Below are positions 25,201-39,900 of a stretch of 64,000 nucleotides of DNA, piece by piece. The translations under genes were made by a program, and so were the position numbers. The stretch's first letter is position 1, and every line of letters starts with the position of its first letter. The notes below the pieces were generated by a model, which saw only the letters and a program-made list of their open reading frames with translations, did no database searches and was not told the origin of the DNA. The stretch is from Nematostella vectensis. Taxonomy: Eukaryota > Cnidaria > Anthozoa > Actiniaria > Edwardsiidae. The stretch lies in assembly GCF_932526225.1 (NCBI RefSeq), contig NC_064039.1, positions 1,116,001-1,180,000 on the forward strand. The letters run 5' to 3'.

Positions 25201-28200
25201 AATCTAACAAAGGTATTACAAGTGTATTATGATAGTTTAAGAATGAGGCCACATTACCCTTAAAAGAATGCGTTGTCAAAATGTTGCCGAAAAAATAAGC
25301 AATTAGCTGTACTTATTTTAGTCTTCTTACTTAGACACTAAATGTGTAGACTCTAAATTATAAGTTATACCATGCACCTCAATTATAACCATGCATCAAG
25401 GGAATTCAGTGACCGAACTTCCCCGCAGAGCAAGGGGGCGATTAGTCCAGACCTGGGACTAATGAGCTTACCTGTGAGTGAGAGGTTTAGTACTTCATGT
25501 AAGTGCTTACCTGTGAGTGAGAGGTTTAGTACTTCATGGTCCTTGTCTACATCTAGTACTGTACAAGTGTGACCATTTCCAGGCTTGAATGCAGAGCTTA
25601 GATGACGAAGTACCTGCAAAGCATACACCCATCTCAATACGTACATACGTCTGGTAGCACCCTAAATTGGAAACTGGAATACAGTGTTTGTACAACGTTC
25701 CGAGGGATTACATCCTTTATTTTTAAAAGAAAACACCCACAATTGAGAAGATCAAGAAAGTATTTAAGCAAATACCTTGACATCATTTGACGCATGTAAC
25801 AACTCCACACGTCCGCTGACCAATGTATTGATGGCCATCCAAATGCAGTTATCTGAAGTCTGCAAAACACATAATCACATCTTATTATCACCAGTGAAAT
25901 GAAATCACCATTGAACGAAAACGACCCTCTCAACAATGGGCTACCCAATGTTCCATAGTACATAAAAGCCCCCCTCCCCTTAGTGGTGAAATATACTTGT
26001 TAAAATTTTGTACATTTTAAATTTACATTTTTCCAGTCAATTGATGTAATCTTCAAAGTGTAATTGCAGCACCATGCCCTTAACTGCTAACATCAGAGGA
26101 AGGTGTTTTATAGATGGTGAAAAAGCCACCCATCGATGAATTGTCCGCCCGTGGTTCATTCTCCAATGGTCAAGTTGGATATCCCCTTACTTTTTGCACA
26201 TGACCTCAAGATGGTGGCTGATAGGTCAAGTTTTTCTTTATCCATTGCCTACAAGCAGGCTAAAGTTGGCTTAAGGTTTAAGTTGCAATAAAGTGTCACT
26301 GAGAGAATAAGCAACACATATAGGCATGGCAAGACCACAGGGTTTCTTTGGCCCAGTTTCAAAGAGAGGGATCAAAAGCTGACCGAAAACTCATCTGCCT
26401 ACTGTGCATGCATGCTTTTGCAAGTAGAACTTTGAAGTATAAAACAATGGCTAATTACATAAAGAATTCTTCCCTTCCCACTGCCCCAAGAATCCTCCTT
26501 ATCTTGAAAGATGAAAAAGACAAACAAATATTCACTCACAGACTTGACAAAAGCCTGGACCTCGTCACCAATCTTGAAATCCTCTAGTTTTTTCTCATCA
26601 TAGACAGCACCAACAACCTCTGAAGCTGACGTTTTGCTGACCATACTATGGAAATAAATATCACTCAACCATCTTGTCGACAAACTGAGGAAGTAATATC
26701 ACTCATTGTCTTTGAATTGATGAAAAGTAAGATAAAATTGCTCTTACCTTGGTTTTAATGAAAGCTCTGCAACTGCTCTGGTAAAGTTCCTATGAGTCAG
26801 AGGCAAGAAACTGCAAAGAAAAAGGTATAAGAGCTATGCTCAATAGCTTTAAAAAATTATAATATAAAAATCACATAATCTTACAATAGCCTTCAGACTT
26901 AAAAAAAACTAGTCCTTATTTTAACCAGAAAATTATATTTTTAACCAGAACACTAGGATATTTGTGCTACAAAAAAGAGAAAAACTCCTGACGAAAATTA
27001 CTGTCAACAAAATTCTTCTTAAACTTCCTTATCACCTCTCACAATTTTTGTGTGCAATACATATTCAGTGATAGGAGCGCGAAACTTTCAATGTTGACAG
27101 CAGTCTCTACAACTGAATCAAGTAATCCTATTGTATAAGCTACACTTACAGTGTAACAACACTTACTTGTGTGTCTTAGTGTCCCTGAAACCAAGAATCT
27201 TAGCTTGGATCTTCTGACCCATCTGGAATGGCTTAAATGGAGATTCGCCCTACAACAACAAAAAAACACCTTGCTATGAACCAAATATAGGCTTAAATCT
27301 AGAAAGGTAGTGCAGCTTAAATTGCTTGACCTCGCAGCAGTATGGCAACAGCAGAAATTTCTGGGCCAGACATACTTTGCGGTACAGTAGAACTTACTAG
27401 ACCAGACATACTACGCAGTACAGCAGAACTTCCTGGGCCAAATATGCTATGTATGCAGTACAATAGAACTTCCTGGGCCCGACATACCACGCAGTACAGT
27501 AGAACTTCCTGGGCCAGATATGCTACGCAGTACAGTAGAACTTTCTGGGCCCGACATACTACGCAGTACAGTATAACTTCGTGGGCCAAATATGCTATGC
27601 AGTACAGCAGAACTTCCTGGGCCCGAAATACTACGCAGTACAGTAGAAGTTCCTGGGCCAGATATGCTACGCAGTACAGTAGAACTTCCTGGGCCAGATA
27701 TGCTACGCAGTACAGTATAACTTCCTGGGCCAGATATGCTACGCAGTACAGTAGAACTTTCTGGGCCCGACATACTACGCAGTACAGTAGAAGTTCCTGG
27801 GCCCGATATACTACACAGTACAGTAGAAGTTCCTGGGCCCGACATACTACACAGTACAGTAGAAGTTCCTGGGCCTGACATACTACACAGTACAGTAGAA
27901 CTTCCTGGGCCAGATATGCTACGCGGTGACATGTTATTAGCTCTGTAGCTCTGTCTAGTCAAGTCAGACCTTGCCACTAGTGCCTCGGTTACACTTACCT
28001 GAATAAGGTCATCGGCAGCATTGCTCACATGTACCCTCCCATGGATCTGGCCCAGCTGGACGTTCATTTGCAATGGCTTGATACTTCGCACCCTAAGCAT
28101 CATGGTAGATATGCATATTAGCTCGCTAAACACTAAATTTCTTTGTCAAAACTTTCATCCTCTCAAACAATGGCCAGCAAAAAGATAAATAGTTTTCATT

Positions 28201-31200
28201 AGCAGCTCATGTAACAAGGTTTTCACAAGCAGAACAACAATTCTGGACCTGCACAGGCTTGATCAGGATTCTGACAGCATTCCATTTGGTATTCTACTTC
28301 TAAAACTCAACAGACTCTATAACAAAAAAAAAACCCGCACACTGGCCTCTAAGCATAATTAAGCTTACACTTACTCAACAGATGTTACAGTCCCAGGCTT
28401 TAGATTTTCTTTGGAAGAATTCTGGCATTCAGAAACGACTATACAATGACTGGAACTCCTAAGAAAAATAAAATGGAATCAAGGAAAGAAGAGTGCATTG
28501 AGCTCTGATTTTCAAGTTTAGCTTACTCCAGAATAGAGCCACGGTACTTCTGGCCAACATTAAACCGCTTTGCAACATCACGAATATCGTTCAGATGCTG
28601 AAATGAAGAAAAAGGCATAGTTTGAAAAGATTAGCATAGATCACATTAGAATTTTGTTGTAAACTGGGAAATCAATTATTCTGTGACCTTGATGCCACTC
28701 AGTATTATCGCGACATATTACCATTTTTGCTGGTGCATATCCAATCTTGAAAGCAGCACATGGCAGAACGACAACCATGTATTCTGCTTTAATCAACTGT
28801 ACAATGAAATCCACAGGTTGGCCAGGCTTCATCTGCTTGGGTTTGTTCTTCTGGTTTTGTCTTCCTTTGACAACATCTGGCAATAGGGTCAGTTCAACGA
28901 CACTTTTCTTGACATCAAGATCCAGAACACATCCCTGGACAACCTCGCCCTCTAGGCAGCTGACACCTACAAAACAAGATCAAGGCCTTTAAAACTGAGA
29001 AACACTTGATTGAGAAGATCTCCTTTTAAAGACAATAGGGAGACCCATGAATTGGCTTGTCAAGAGTTTCACAGGCTTGCAAAGTAGTGACCACATTTTT
29101 TGATGGTAAGCTTACAATATTTGTAGTCAGCGTTTTTGTGGACAAAAAGCTTGAATATCCCATTGTAAGTTTATGAGGTTTAGTTATATATGTACCTTGA
29201 GCAAGCTGATGAAAGACGAAACCCTTGAGCCCATCAGGGAGAGTAAGAGAGATCCCATTTTTCTTGACCTTGCTTACTTTTCCTTCAATACAGCTTCCAA
29301 CAGGCAAGGACAACAAATTTTTCACATCTTCTGTTAACCAAAGTTTGGGGCTTCAAATTAGTACATTAAAAACACATGTAATTTATACTTTCCAAATATT
29401 AGATTTCAAATTCTTAAGTCAAACGATATGAAGAGAGGCTTAATGGAGCAGATACAGTATCTATATATGACAGACACTTCCTGATGTCCTGATATTATAT
29501 TTTAGGCCAAATTCTGGTCAAAATATTTTCTGATGAAAGAAAACCATATATTACAAACAAACAGTAAAAAATCAGACGACAAAATCACATACAGTACAAA
29601 CAAATAGAAATTATAGAAATTTTCCATCCAAAGCCACTTTATGGAGAGATGTTTGCTAAGTGCTGACCTGTCTTGCTGGCTAGTTCATCCAAGATGTGTT
29701 TCCTCTCGGAGAGGATTTCCTCAAGCAATGCACCAGCAGTGGCAGAGGTCCAATCTGAACCGGGATTCAAGTCAGACTGCTTCAGACTCACAAGAAACCG
29801 TTGCCTCTCAGCATCCACCTCGTTAACCTGAAATATGTCATTCTCAGATAAACAGTAGAGCAGAAACACCTAGACCAATTACTTACAGAACAACAAATGA
29901 ATGATCAGAACATAATCTCTTCTTATTACCTGTGCAACTAATGTTTGTCCAATCTTGAAATGAGAAGCAGCATCCGATACAAAGTGATTGGCAATGAACT
30001 AAAACACACACATATCGATCAGCCACATAGAATAGAATACATTGTTCATCTATGATGAGCAATAACCAAATTTGTCCTAACAAAATTACTTGCCCTTTCA
30101 AGAAATTAAACCACTACAATCTATTGTATAGCCTTAAAATACATTATTTTCTCAGTTTAATGCCTTATTAAGCTCATAAATTATAAAGCCAATATAAATT
30201 ATGTATTGGCTTTCATCAGTTCCCGTGCTGTGTCCAAAATGTACCACAAATTCATTTGGCTTGGGAATCTTTTCACTACTTGCAGAATGATACATTAATG
30301 GATTTTTGTCATTTCTCCCAGGTATTCCCAGGTATTTTCTATAATCATTGTTCATTGCTTGTAAAACCAATAACCTTTTTTTTAAATTAAGTTTATTTCT
30401 GGTCTCATCTCTGCTGCACCCTATTTAATGGATTAGGCATGTGAAATATCTTCGTATAGCAAGCAAGTCTTGCAATATTCATTTTGTGTAGTTCAAATTT
30501 GGCTTCTAGTACGAACAAATCTTTTTTTCTGTTTGCTTGTGTTTGGTAATTTTTTATTATCAAAGGCTTATCTTCATTAGTATTCTTATAGAACTACCAA
30601 CAAGGAGAGATACTGTAATATTTAATTCAAATCACACTAATGAATGAGAATTCCCATGCTTTTAGAATGTGGTGAAATTCTGTAATATTAAAGTCTTTAC
30701 TTGTGACCAGATCCACTCACCTGATTGGCAAAACTACTATTGGGTAATTTTAATTACATTATTATTAAAATAAGTCTTTTAAAGGCTCATAAAAAAGGGT
30801 TTACTTACAGAATTGGGAGCCAAGCCAAGTATGCCAGGAGCAAATTCAACAAAGACGCCATAGCCCATTAAAAGTTTGACAAAACCAGGAAGGACTATAC
30901 CAGGCTTGATGTCACTGAAGTTTGTCACCATTGTCTTACTTTCAGCAGCATTTTTCAAAGACGTCTTAAGAGAAACAATCTTAGAACAGTCAAGGAAGAT
31001 GAACATTCCCCACATCACCAATATGAATGGCCGTTTCTTAAGGGCTGCTTCACATTAGTTAACGTAGGATGGAATAATGTATATTTAATGATCTTAAGTG
31101 CCAAATACATAAAATAACATTGTGGCCCTACTTCATGGGCAACTGCTAATCACTTTCTAGCTAATTGTAAGATTGTAAGAGTAAATACTTGCAAGAACTA

Positions 31201-34200
31201 AGTTTGCAGAGCCAAGGGGCCATATGTTTAAATAAGGATACATGAGTCCCATTCTTTCCAATGCCATAGTACAATGCATTTCTAATGGTTATAGGCTTGC
31301 CCTTTGGGGTATAGATAGATAGCAAATCTTCCCAATGTGATGGATGGTCGGAAAGATGATAGACAGGTAGCAAGGCGGGGCATCCATTTGGTTGTAGTAA
31401 CACATCCAATCCATCCTTGCTGCAGCTTACAACATCTATATCTACAAGCTAGACAAATAAAGTTATTTTTTGGGTCATCATGCTATGGGTGTGCAAAAAT
31501 ATGAAAGTCTCAGTCATCTGCCATTTTGTCATCCAAGCAAAACACCAAGTGTGAGAAAGCATTTGCTTGAAGTCCACAAAGACTTCTACACGGAAATAAC
31601 ATGCAATCGACTCTGCCAACCCTTCCTATTTGTTAAAACCTTCTAAGGGAACTTGTGAAGTTAAAAAATCACAAAAATCAAAGAAGAAACTGGATATGGG
31701 TGACCCGACCCAACAATCCATTATTTTTGAAGGACCATGATAGGCTTTCTGTGCGCTTGCCCCAGGCTAAAAATATGATGGCGATGACAATAACATACAG
31801 ACCTTTGTTGTTCACTCCGATGCGCTAGATGGAATTTGTTAGAGATAAATATTTGCTAGATGGTGTGCAATCATTGACAATGTTACACAAAAATGTAGAC
31901 CAGCATTTACCAGCAATTTTTTTCGTTTTTTCCAATTTTCTTTTCTTTTCGAGCTGGCTCTTGACTCACTCACCCACTTCAGAAGTTTTCTCTGATTTTT
32001 TCTTACAAGATCTCAAGAAGCAGGCTATATTTTTTGTAGTTTTTATATTTTATTAGTTCTTGATTTTCAGACTTCTTCATGACTACCTGTTTTGGTTTTT
32101 TTAATTCATTACCCTACTTCCAGTACTTCTGGGATATTCTGAATGAAATACTTACCGATGCAGTCTGCAAGGAAACTTGTGTTGAGGACTTGTTAGCTGA
32201 GTTAGCCTGAAATGCAACACACAGTACTATCTTAGTGTGAGACACCCATCAGCTTACATTTAAAATTGGCATAGGGGTTTGCCGGGAACAAAATAATATA
32301 TATGTGTGTATTAACACTTAATACTGTACCTTTAGACTTAGTTTGAGTTTCTGTTGATCTGGATTACAGGAGATTACATGACAGGTCAGAACTTGGCCCA
32401 AGTAAAACACACCGCGTGGATCTTCAGACTCTTGAATACTGCAAAACCAAGAAAATAATCAATATGGCATCAATTTTACACCATCGAAAAAAAGCCAGGA
32501 CCACTAAGAACTTACCCTAACTGATCCTTTGGCACAAGTCCTTTAACATTATTGTAAAATGTGACTAGACAACCATACTCTCTCACAGATGTGATGAATC
32601 CATGAGATGTTGTTCCAGGCTTGGCGTCAGAGTACTGGGTTATCACTTGAAGAATTGAAGACACCATTGTCTTCTTGTGAGTCAGATGGAGTCGCCGTTG
32701 TCCTGGATCAACTGTCAGTACCTGAAGGGTGAAGGGATTTATCAGTCTTTTACTATGACAAGCTTTGGAAATCAAGGTCATTGGGTGGACGGGATGCCTC
32801 CGGACCCTGCACTGCCTGTGTACACCCCTGGATAGCAGCATTATAAACACCTCATTCAAAGTACCCCTCATCTAGAATGAGTCAACCCTTACCCTACACT
32901 TGACCACTTTTCCTTCTGTCAGCTTCTTCTCAGGGTGTTTAAGGATGATGTCTGCCAAATGCATGTTGGTCACCAGTCCCTTGATGTGGTCTGACACAGA
33001 GACAAGCATCCCAAACTTCTCAAGAGTAATGATGGTGCCCTGTAATATGTAAAGGGACACTAACATCAAGTGACTGAGTAAATCAGTCACCCATTCAAGA
33101 GCCTGGTGAAATACCATGGCTTGCATAAGCTCTCCCAAAATTTTACACATACAATACAGACAATTTCCTATAATAGGTTACACAGGATCAATATTTGAAG
33201 TGTAAATAGCCTGTATCAGGGGCGTAGCTAGGGGGGTGGCCCAGGGAGCCAAGGCCCCCCATTTAGCAGCCAAAAATACAGTAAATGTATGAGACATTAT
33301 CTAAAATACAGGAGAAAGGGGCCTTTTTTGGCCCCCTCCTGTTTAAAATCCTGGCTACGCCGCTATAAATTACTCTTTGTTATTATGTATCAGCCTTTTC
33401 TAAATATTACATATTATATAGTATATCTAGACCAGAAGTCATAACTCACTTCTACTATTGATCCAGGTTTGATGTCTTCATAACGCATAAATGGCTTATT
33501 AATGATGCTCCTATGATTCAACAGATTGAAAGAAGCACTTTCAGAAATTTCAATTAAAAAGGAAAATTAACTGAAACCAGTGGGGTTTTGTTAGTCTTTT
33601 TTACATAATCAACTTTGCAGCTTATTTGCTCCTAGAACTCTTTAAATGATTCAAATCAGGTAACCATTTTAAAATAATGCCAAGCCATTTAATTGGCTGA
33701 ATCAAGCATGCAAATTAAAACTTTTCAATCAAGCATTCTCATCCAAGTATAAGTACTGTATTGAATAATTGCATTTGACTACAAATGACATGTTTTTTTT
33801 TGGAAACCACTAAGCAGGTGTAACTTACTTTTTTGTTGTTAAGGAAAGCAGGCCATCAATAGTGTTCATGCCTAAAACTCTGCACCTGAGGAAAAACAAC
33901 CACCAAGAACAATGAGGGAAAACAACCACAAAGAACAATGAGACAACACAATCAACAAGAACACTGAGAAAACACAATCAACAAGAACACTGAGAAAACA
34001 CAATCAACAAGAACACTGAGAAAACACAATCAACAAGAACACTGAGAAAAAAAATCAACAAGAACACTGAGAAAACACAATAACCAAGAACAGAAGAGGT
34101 CACAAACAATCTTTGAAGTGAAGAATAAAATACCCATAAACAAGGAATCAGCTGTCCAATTGTTCTTACTTGTGACTGGTCCCTGCTTTGTACTTTTTCC

Positions 34201-36890
34201 CCAACTTTTCTATTTGCTTGTCGGACACTTGTGAAAACTGTGGAGAAAAACATTATCAGCATATGATTACATAAGTAGAAGAACTTCATATATGTATAGG
34301 GGCAGACCTTTCTGAAGTGGGAGTGAGAGGAGAGGAGTTTACTGTACCATCCCAAATGAGGGGCACCAATTATATAAAATATACCTAATATATAAAATAT
34401 ACCAAATATAATATTTCTTAAGATTTCTGGCCAAAAGGGGAGGGAAGAGCTTTGAAAATCACCGTTATTTCCAAAGTTGTCAAAGAAATCCATAGCAACC
34501 TTTAGGTGCGATGACTAATTCTGCTTCCAGTTTTAGTTTGACTGATGTTAAACTGAATCACATGTGTACCAAACTTACATGCACAAAGCCATTGAGGCCA
34601 TCTTTAACATTTGCAAGAAGTCCAAGGCCCTGGTCACCTCTTGTTATGGTCACATTATCAAAAATGTCCCCAATGGAACAGCTTTCAAATGAGGGCAACT
34701 TAAACTGAATGATGGAGTCCAACATGCTCAGGCTCACCACCTTGTTCTTGGGGTTGACATAGAGAATGCGTGCCACATGCTAGTTTGAGAAAGGTCATTG
34801 TGTTTAGCACATGAGAAAGATGTATCTTTCAAATAAAGTACAAAATTGTGAGGTCTATTACCTCAAAAAAGGGAAGAATCACATACTTAAACAATCAATT
34901 CTGTAAAATGTGGTCCATTTTTGTGTTTATTAGGCTTATAAGTAAAATAAAATTGAGCTCATTTCAACATCTTTAATGAATATATTGTAGGTATTCATTG
35001 TCAAATTTCCACTGTGACAAGGCCTTCTTATGCATCCCTACCTTGGATTTCTTTTTGTACAATTTCTCTAAGTTTTCCCCGCTTCCACCATTTTCAGGGA
35101 GATGCAAGATGTGAACACTCCCCTCAAACAGTTCCAGGAACGACACAATCACGCCACTGCTTGTACACTGGAAAGGCAAGTTGAGTGAGCAATAGTACAC
35201 TCTCAGCAACGACAGGTGTCTGCATACTGGAGGTGTTATAGAGTAATATCAGGAGGCTTCTATATGTAATAGATTTTAAAGGTGTCTAGTGCATTCTCAT
35301 GTTCTATAGATTTTTGACTGGAGTAATGGAAAGTACATATCTGTGGTGTCAATTTAACACATTGACCACTCAACCGGCCTGTACCAGCTTTGAGAGGTAC
35401 CCACAACCCAAAAAATACATAAATGCAAAATAAACACAACAAGATGAAGATACTCAGGCATCAGTCTAAGGGATAATTGGTCATGAAGATATGCATCCAG
35501 CCAAACAAGAAAAAAATCACCATGAGTCCACCTTTGCTTGCAAATATCCATAAGCAAAGCACTCAATTTTGCCCCAATAGACTTCATGATGTCCTAAGAC
35601 ACTCTCCTAATATGTTCACAGCTGTATTTTTTATGAAAAATACAAGCAACCATCAACTTGTGCTAGCTTCAGCACAACGACGAGGGATTAAAAGTGGGGA
35701 CCGCAAAGCACTGTTGGAAATCTTGGGGCTGTGTTTGACTTTGATAGAGGGGGGGAGGTATCTTTTTTCGGTCTGTTTTTTTGTAAATTCATGACATCTG
35801 TTATTTATATTGAGATCATACTATATCATAAATATTTGAGATTTGTTGAATAAGTGCATACCCTACCTGAGAGACTCTGGTGTTGACCAGCATACCAGGC
35901 AAGAGACTGGAAAACCTGACCTTCATATCTGAAGAGATCTTTACATAAAAGGGAAGAAATCCATATATAAGCTTTTTTCAAACACAAGTCTCAAGACCAG
36001 AACTTGCCAATGGACTGTAGAGTGAAAACATGAAACCAATCTGTTGATTATACCATCAGGACTGAGAAAAAGTATAGAGAACATAAATGAGCTACATTTG
36101 TGGCTTTAACTGTACTGTTCTAGAGGAGCAAGTCATTAAGAGGTGGTTAAATGTTGATGCTTTTTAAAAATTATACTGCTAGAACACCCTTTGATTACTT
36201 CAATTCTTACCATGGCACTCTTTATCTTGTCTTGATCAACAGACACTCTGATAACACGCCCAGTATCTGCTGACTCCACAATAGTATTCAGGTACTGTCC
36301 TTCAACCAGTACTGTGAAAAAGATTCTTTAATCATGTTGCATCCTATAAGCTTGCAGACATATTCCCCACAGTTTTTTTACATTTTCTATTCTAAAACAT
36401 GATTAACATAGTGACAGTTATAGCAGATCAAGATGTTCTGGTAGCACCTAATTTCGTCTCTAGATTTAACTGTATAAAATAGGGGATACCATATATATCT
36501 GCACCCAATCAACAATTTTTGAACAAGCAAACTTTGGCTAGGAAGCATACAGTACATTATGTAGTAAGACACTACAGATGGAAAAATTAGAGAGCGCCAT
36601 GTGTCATATAACCCACCTCGACCTGTCTTTTTCTTGGACAGAAAACCTGTTTTTCCAGGAATTCCAAACGAAAGCACATATCCATGATCCTCAACACTGG
36701 AGACACAACCAGGCAAGACAAAGCCAGGAACAATAGTTGTGACCCCCGCATTCACATCCTCTGGTCTAAGGGACAACTTAACCTTCCTATGACCATGTTT
36801 AGAGCCTAACAGCTCCTTGACAACACACACAACAAGGCTATTGACAGTAAAGAGATCTCCCAATGAAGGAATGCTATCCTGAAAAAAATA

Positions 36891-36921
<31 letters not shown>

Positions 36922-39900
36922 TCATCTAATTAACCAGTGCTAAGGCAAAGCCCCTTTAAGGCTACTAAAAAATATTGTCATCTTTCTATGTCGGAGTTGA
37001 CAGGGTATACAGTAGTTACCAATGGGGGACCCATAAGGACCAAGAAAATGTACCTGCACAAATCTTTCATTTTTTACAGATTGGTTATTGCCCCAAGTAA
37101 GTAACTGTTAATGTTTTTCTAACATAAATTCAGTCAAATCTAGATTAGAAGGCCTGTGGGGCAATACTGAAATATTTCTTTAAAAAACAATTAGAAGACA
37201 CGCAAAAGTATATTCTAGAAAATAGGAATAGAAACCCCTTTATAAAAGATATATCATTAAAATATTTAGCTACATTTCTTCATTATGTAAAGAATTGGAT
37301 CATTGAGTATTTTTACAGACCCTGCCTCCCAGTAACTTGCTTGTATAACTTGCTTACTATATTCTCACCTCTGCACTTTATTCTCACCTCTGCACTTTAT
37401 TCTCACCTCTGCACTATATTCTCACCTCTGCGCTATATTCTCACCTCTGCGCTATATTCTCACCTCTGCGCTATATTCTCACCTCTGCGCTATATTCTCA
37501 CCTCTGCGCTATATTCTCACCTCTGCGCTATATTCTCACCTCTGCGCTATATTCTCACCTCTGCGCTATATTCTCACCTCTGCGCTATATTCTCACCTCT
37601 GCGCTATATTCTCACCTCTGCGCTATATTCTCACCTCTGCGCTATATTCTCACCTCTGCGCTATATTCTCACCTCTGCGCTATATTCTCACCTCTATTCG
37701 CTCCTCAGTTGAGGATTTTGCAAGGGCAGACATCAGTTTTTCATTGATGTCCAAGATGTGAACAAATCCACTCAGTCCATTGGGTAGACTGATAATGAGT
37801 TCAAACTCCCCCACTTCTTTCACAGCACCAAGTAGCTTCATGCCTTCACAAAGTTTCTACAACAACAAGTGGTTCATTATTTTATGATCTGATGAAAATA
37901 AGTCTTGCTGGAATGATGACTTAGACAAAGAACATCCCTTTTATACGGCATGTCCTTACATGTTTTGATTAGACTATAACCAGTTTGACTGGATATTATT
38001 TTCAAAATCAAGGAAATGAATGTAGTGCATACATTTCACTTCTGAGAAATTTGCACAAAAATGGGAACAATTCACTTGATGCTCGCCTCGAACAATTTCA
38101 TGTTCTAGGACTGAACTCTATTATATTACTGCAACAAGATGCATGAAGTTTGTTACTCTAGTGCAACATGCAGAAGGCAACACATATAACTGAATATTGC
38201 TACTGCACCTTAAAAGACAGACTCGCCACATGATTTCCTGAGGTCTTTCCAAGATCAGCATCACTGTTGTTATCTTTCCTCTCAGCAGGGAGTGACTTTG
38301 ATCGCTTCTTTTTCTTTTTTATCTCCTGTACTGGTGTGGTCTGTAAAAAAGGTTACTACAACTATGTTATGCATTACAGATATACACCTGTCATCCTCAG
38401 AAAATCTCAAGGCTTGAGATTTTTTTTTGGGGGGGAAGGGTGTGGAATTTGTTCAGGGAGGGTGGGGGGGGTGGGGTATAGCCTCACATGGGGCTCGGTA
38501 CCCTGGGTACCAAAGGCTCTAAGCTTCGCAGCGAAAACGTGAAAGAGCCTCTGGTGCCTCACTATGGTGCTATTCATACAAGATTTGTATTACGCCGTTG
38601 ATTGGTCAATAAAAGTTGCTATTGTAGTTGTATGTATTCCATATTTGGAATTTATTTCCCATTCCAATCAAACTGGTTTCTACTTGGAGAAACCTATACA
38701 AAATCATTCCAGCTAAGCTGAATTGAATTGAATTGATGAGCGGAGAATCTTTTAGTTGTTTCCTGGGCCTGAAAATGAAGGCTCTCTGCTGTTTCTGTGA
38801 AACTTCGTCTTCGCTATCTCTAGTTGTTGAACGCAGTTTATGCAAATTACAGACAGGATTTTATTGTATCAGAGTAAACTCTCAGCTCGATAAACGCTCT
38901 ACAAACTTCTTTTTTTTGGCCTTTGTTTCAGAAAAATTAATTACCGTTTTTGACGAGTTCACTGTATTCACAAGTTATTGCCATATATGTGCAAAACATG
39001 TACCTTATTACACTTAATTTTCGCGATGTCAAAATTTCACGATTTTGAGATGGTGATATTTCGGGACACTTTATTTTCACAATTTTCCAATTTTGGAAAT
39101 ATTTTTGCGATTTTGGAATAATAATACTGTAAAAAGCAAAACAAGTGGAATTAAAATGTGCTGTAATCACCAAAACTGAAACAATTTGTAACAAAAAGAT
39201 GCGAGGGCTAATTTTATTTTCATAAAAATCTATAATTACAAGTCCAAGGCAACCCCTTACCGTACTATATGTACATTAGATGACTAACTGGACAAGGTGT
39301 TTCCATAAAGCTTATTGAACCGCCAATATTCCCCAAAAGGCTTCTTGTGTACTCACTTAATTTTTGCGCACCCTAATTTTCGCAGCACTTAATTTTCATG
39401 TCACTTTATTTTTGCGAATCTTTTAAAATCGCGAAATTCGCGGAATTAAAGTGACACAAAAATAAAGTGTAATAAGGTGCGGGCATGTAGGACTAACATC
39501 AAATACAAACATTTTTAAAGGTCATTCTTCTGTGACTGTGAAACCGTTTTGTCAAGTAATCTCAGACGTTGCTAGCATCATAGTGAGGCTGGCTATCCGT
39601 TGTACCAGAGGCTCTTTCACTTCGCTCAAATAGTTCTTGCAGCCAAGCTCGGAGCCTCTGGTACAACGGATAGGGGCTCAGAAGCTAAAGCATGTAAATG
39701 GCTTTCCTGCTATTGGGCAAATACATACATACATATGTACCTGCGTGCGTGCATATGTGTGTGCATGCTTATGTATGCATGTATGTTTGTATAACATAAT
39801 TTCTATTAAATAGCACTTACACCAAAGAGTAAATCTTTCTCAGCTTCTTGCTTGATTCTCCTCACTTCAAGAGGGCTTAGTGTACTAGCCCCACCTCTTG

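Noticed and set aside
27342-28133. Long open frames on both strands around 27342-28133
   Set aside because: By-product of a 36-bp intronic repeat. The real PDCD11 exon at 27999-28092 is in a different frame and bounded by splice sites.
31189-31241. Extension of PDCD11 exon 17 to a GTATTT donor at 31188
   Set aside because: That end leaves phase 2, which does not join exon 18 in frame. Ending at CAT|GTATCC (31242) closes the frame and fits the family sequence.
37341-37712. 123-codon frame repeating TSALYSHLC
   Set aside because: Three-phase translation of the 19-bp PDCD11 exon-4 donor array, on the opposite strand.
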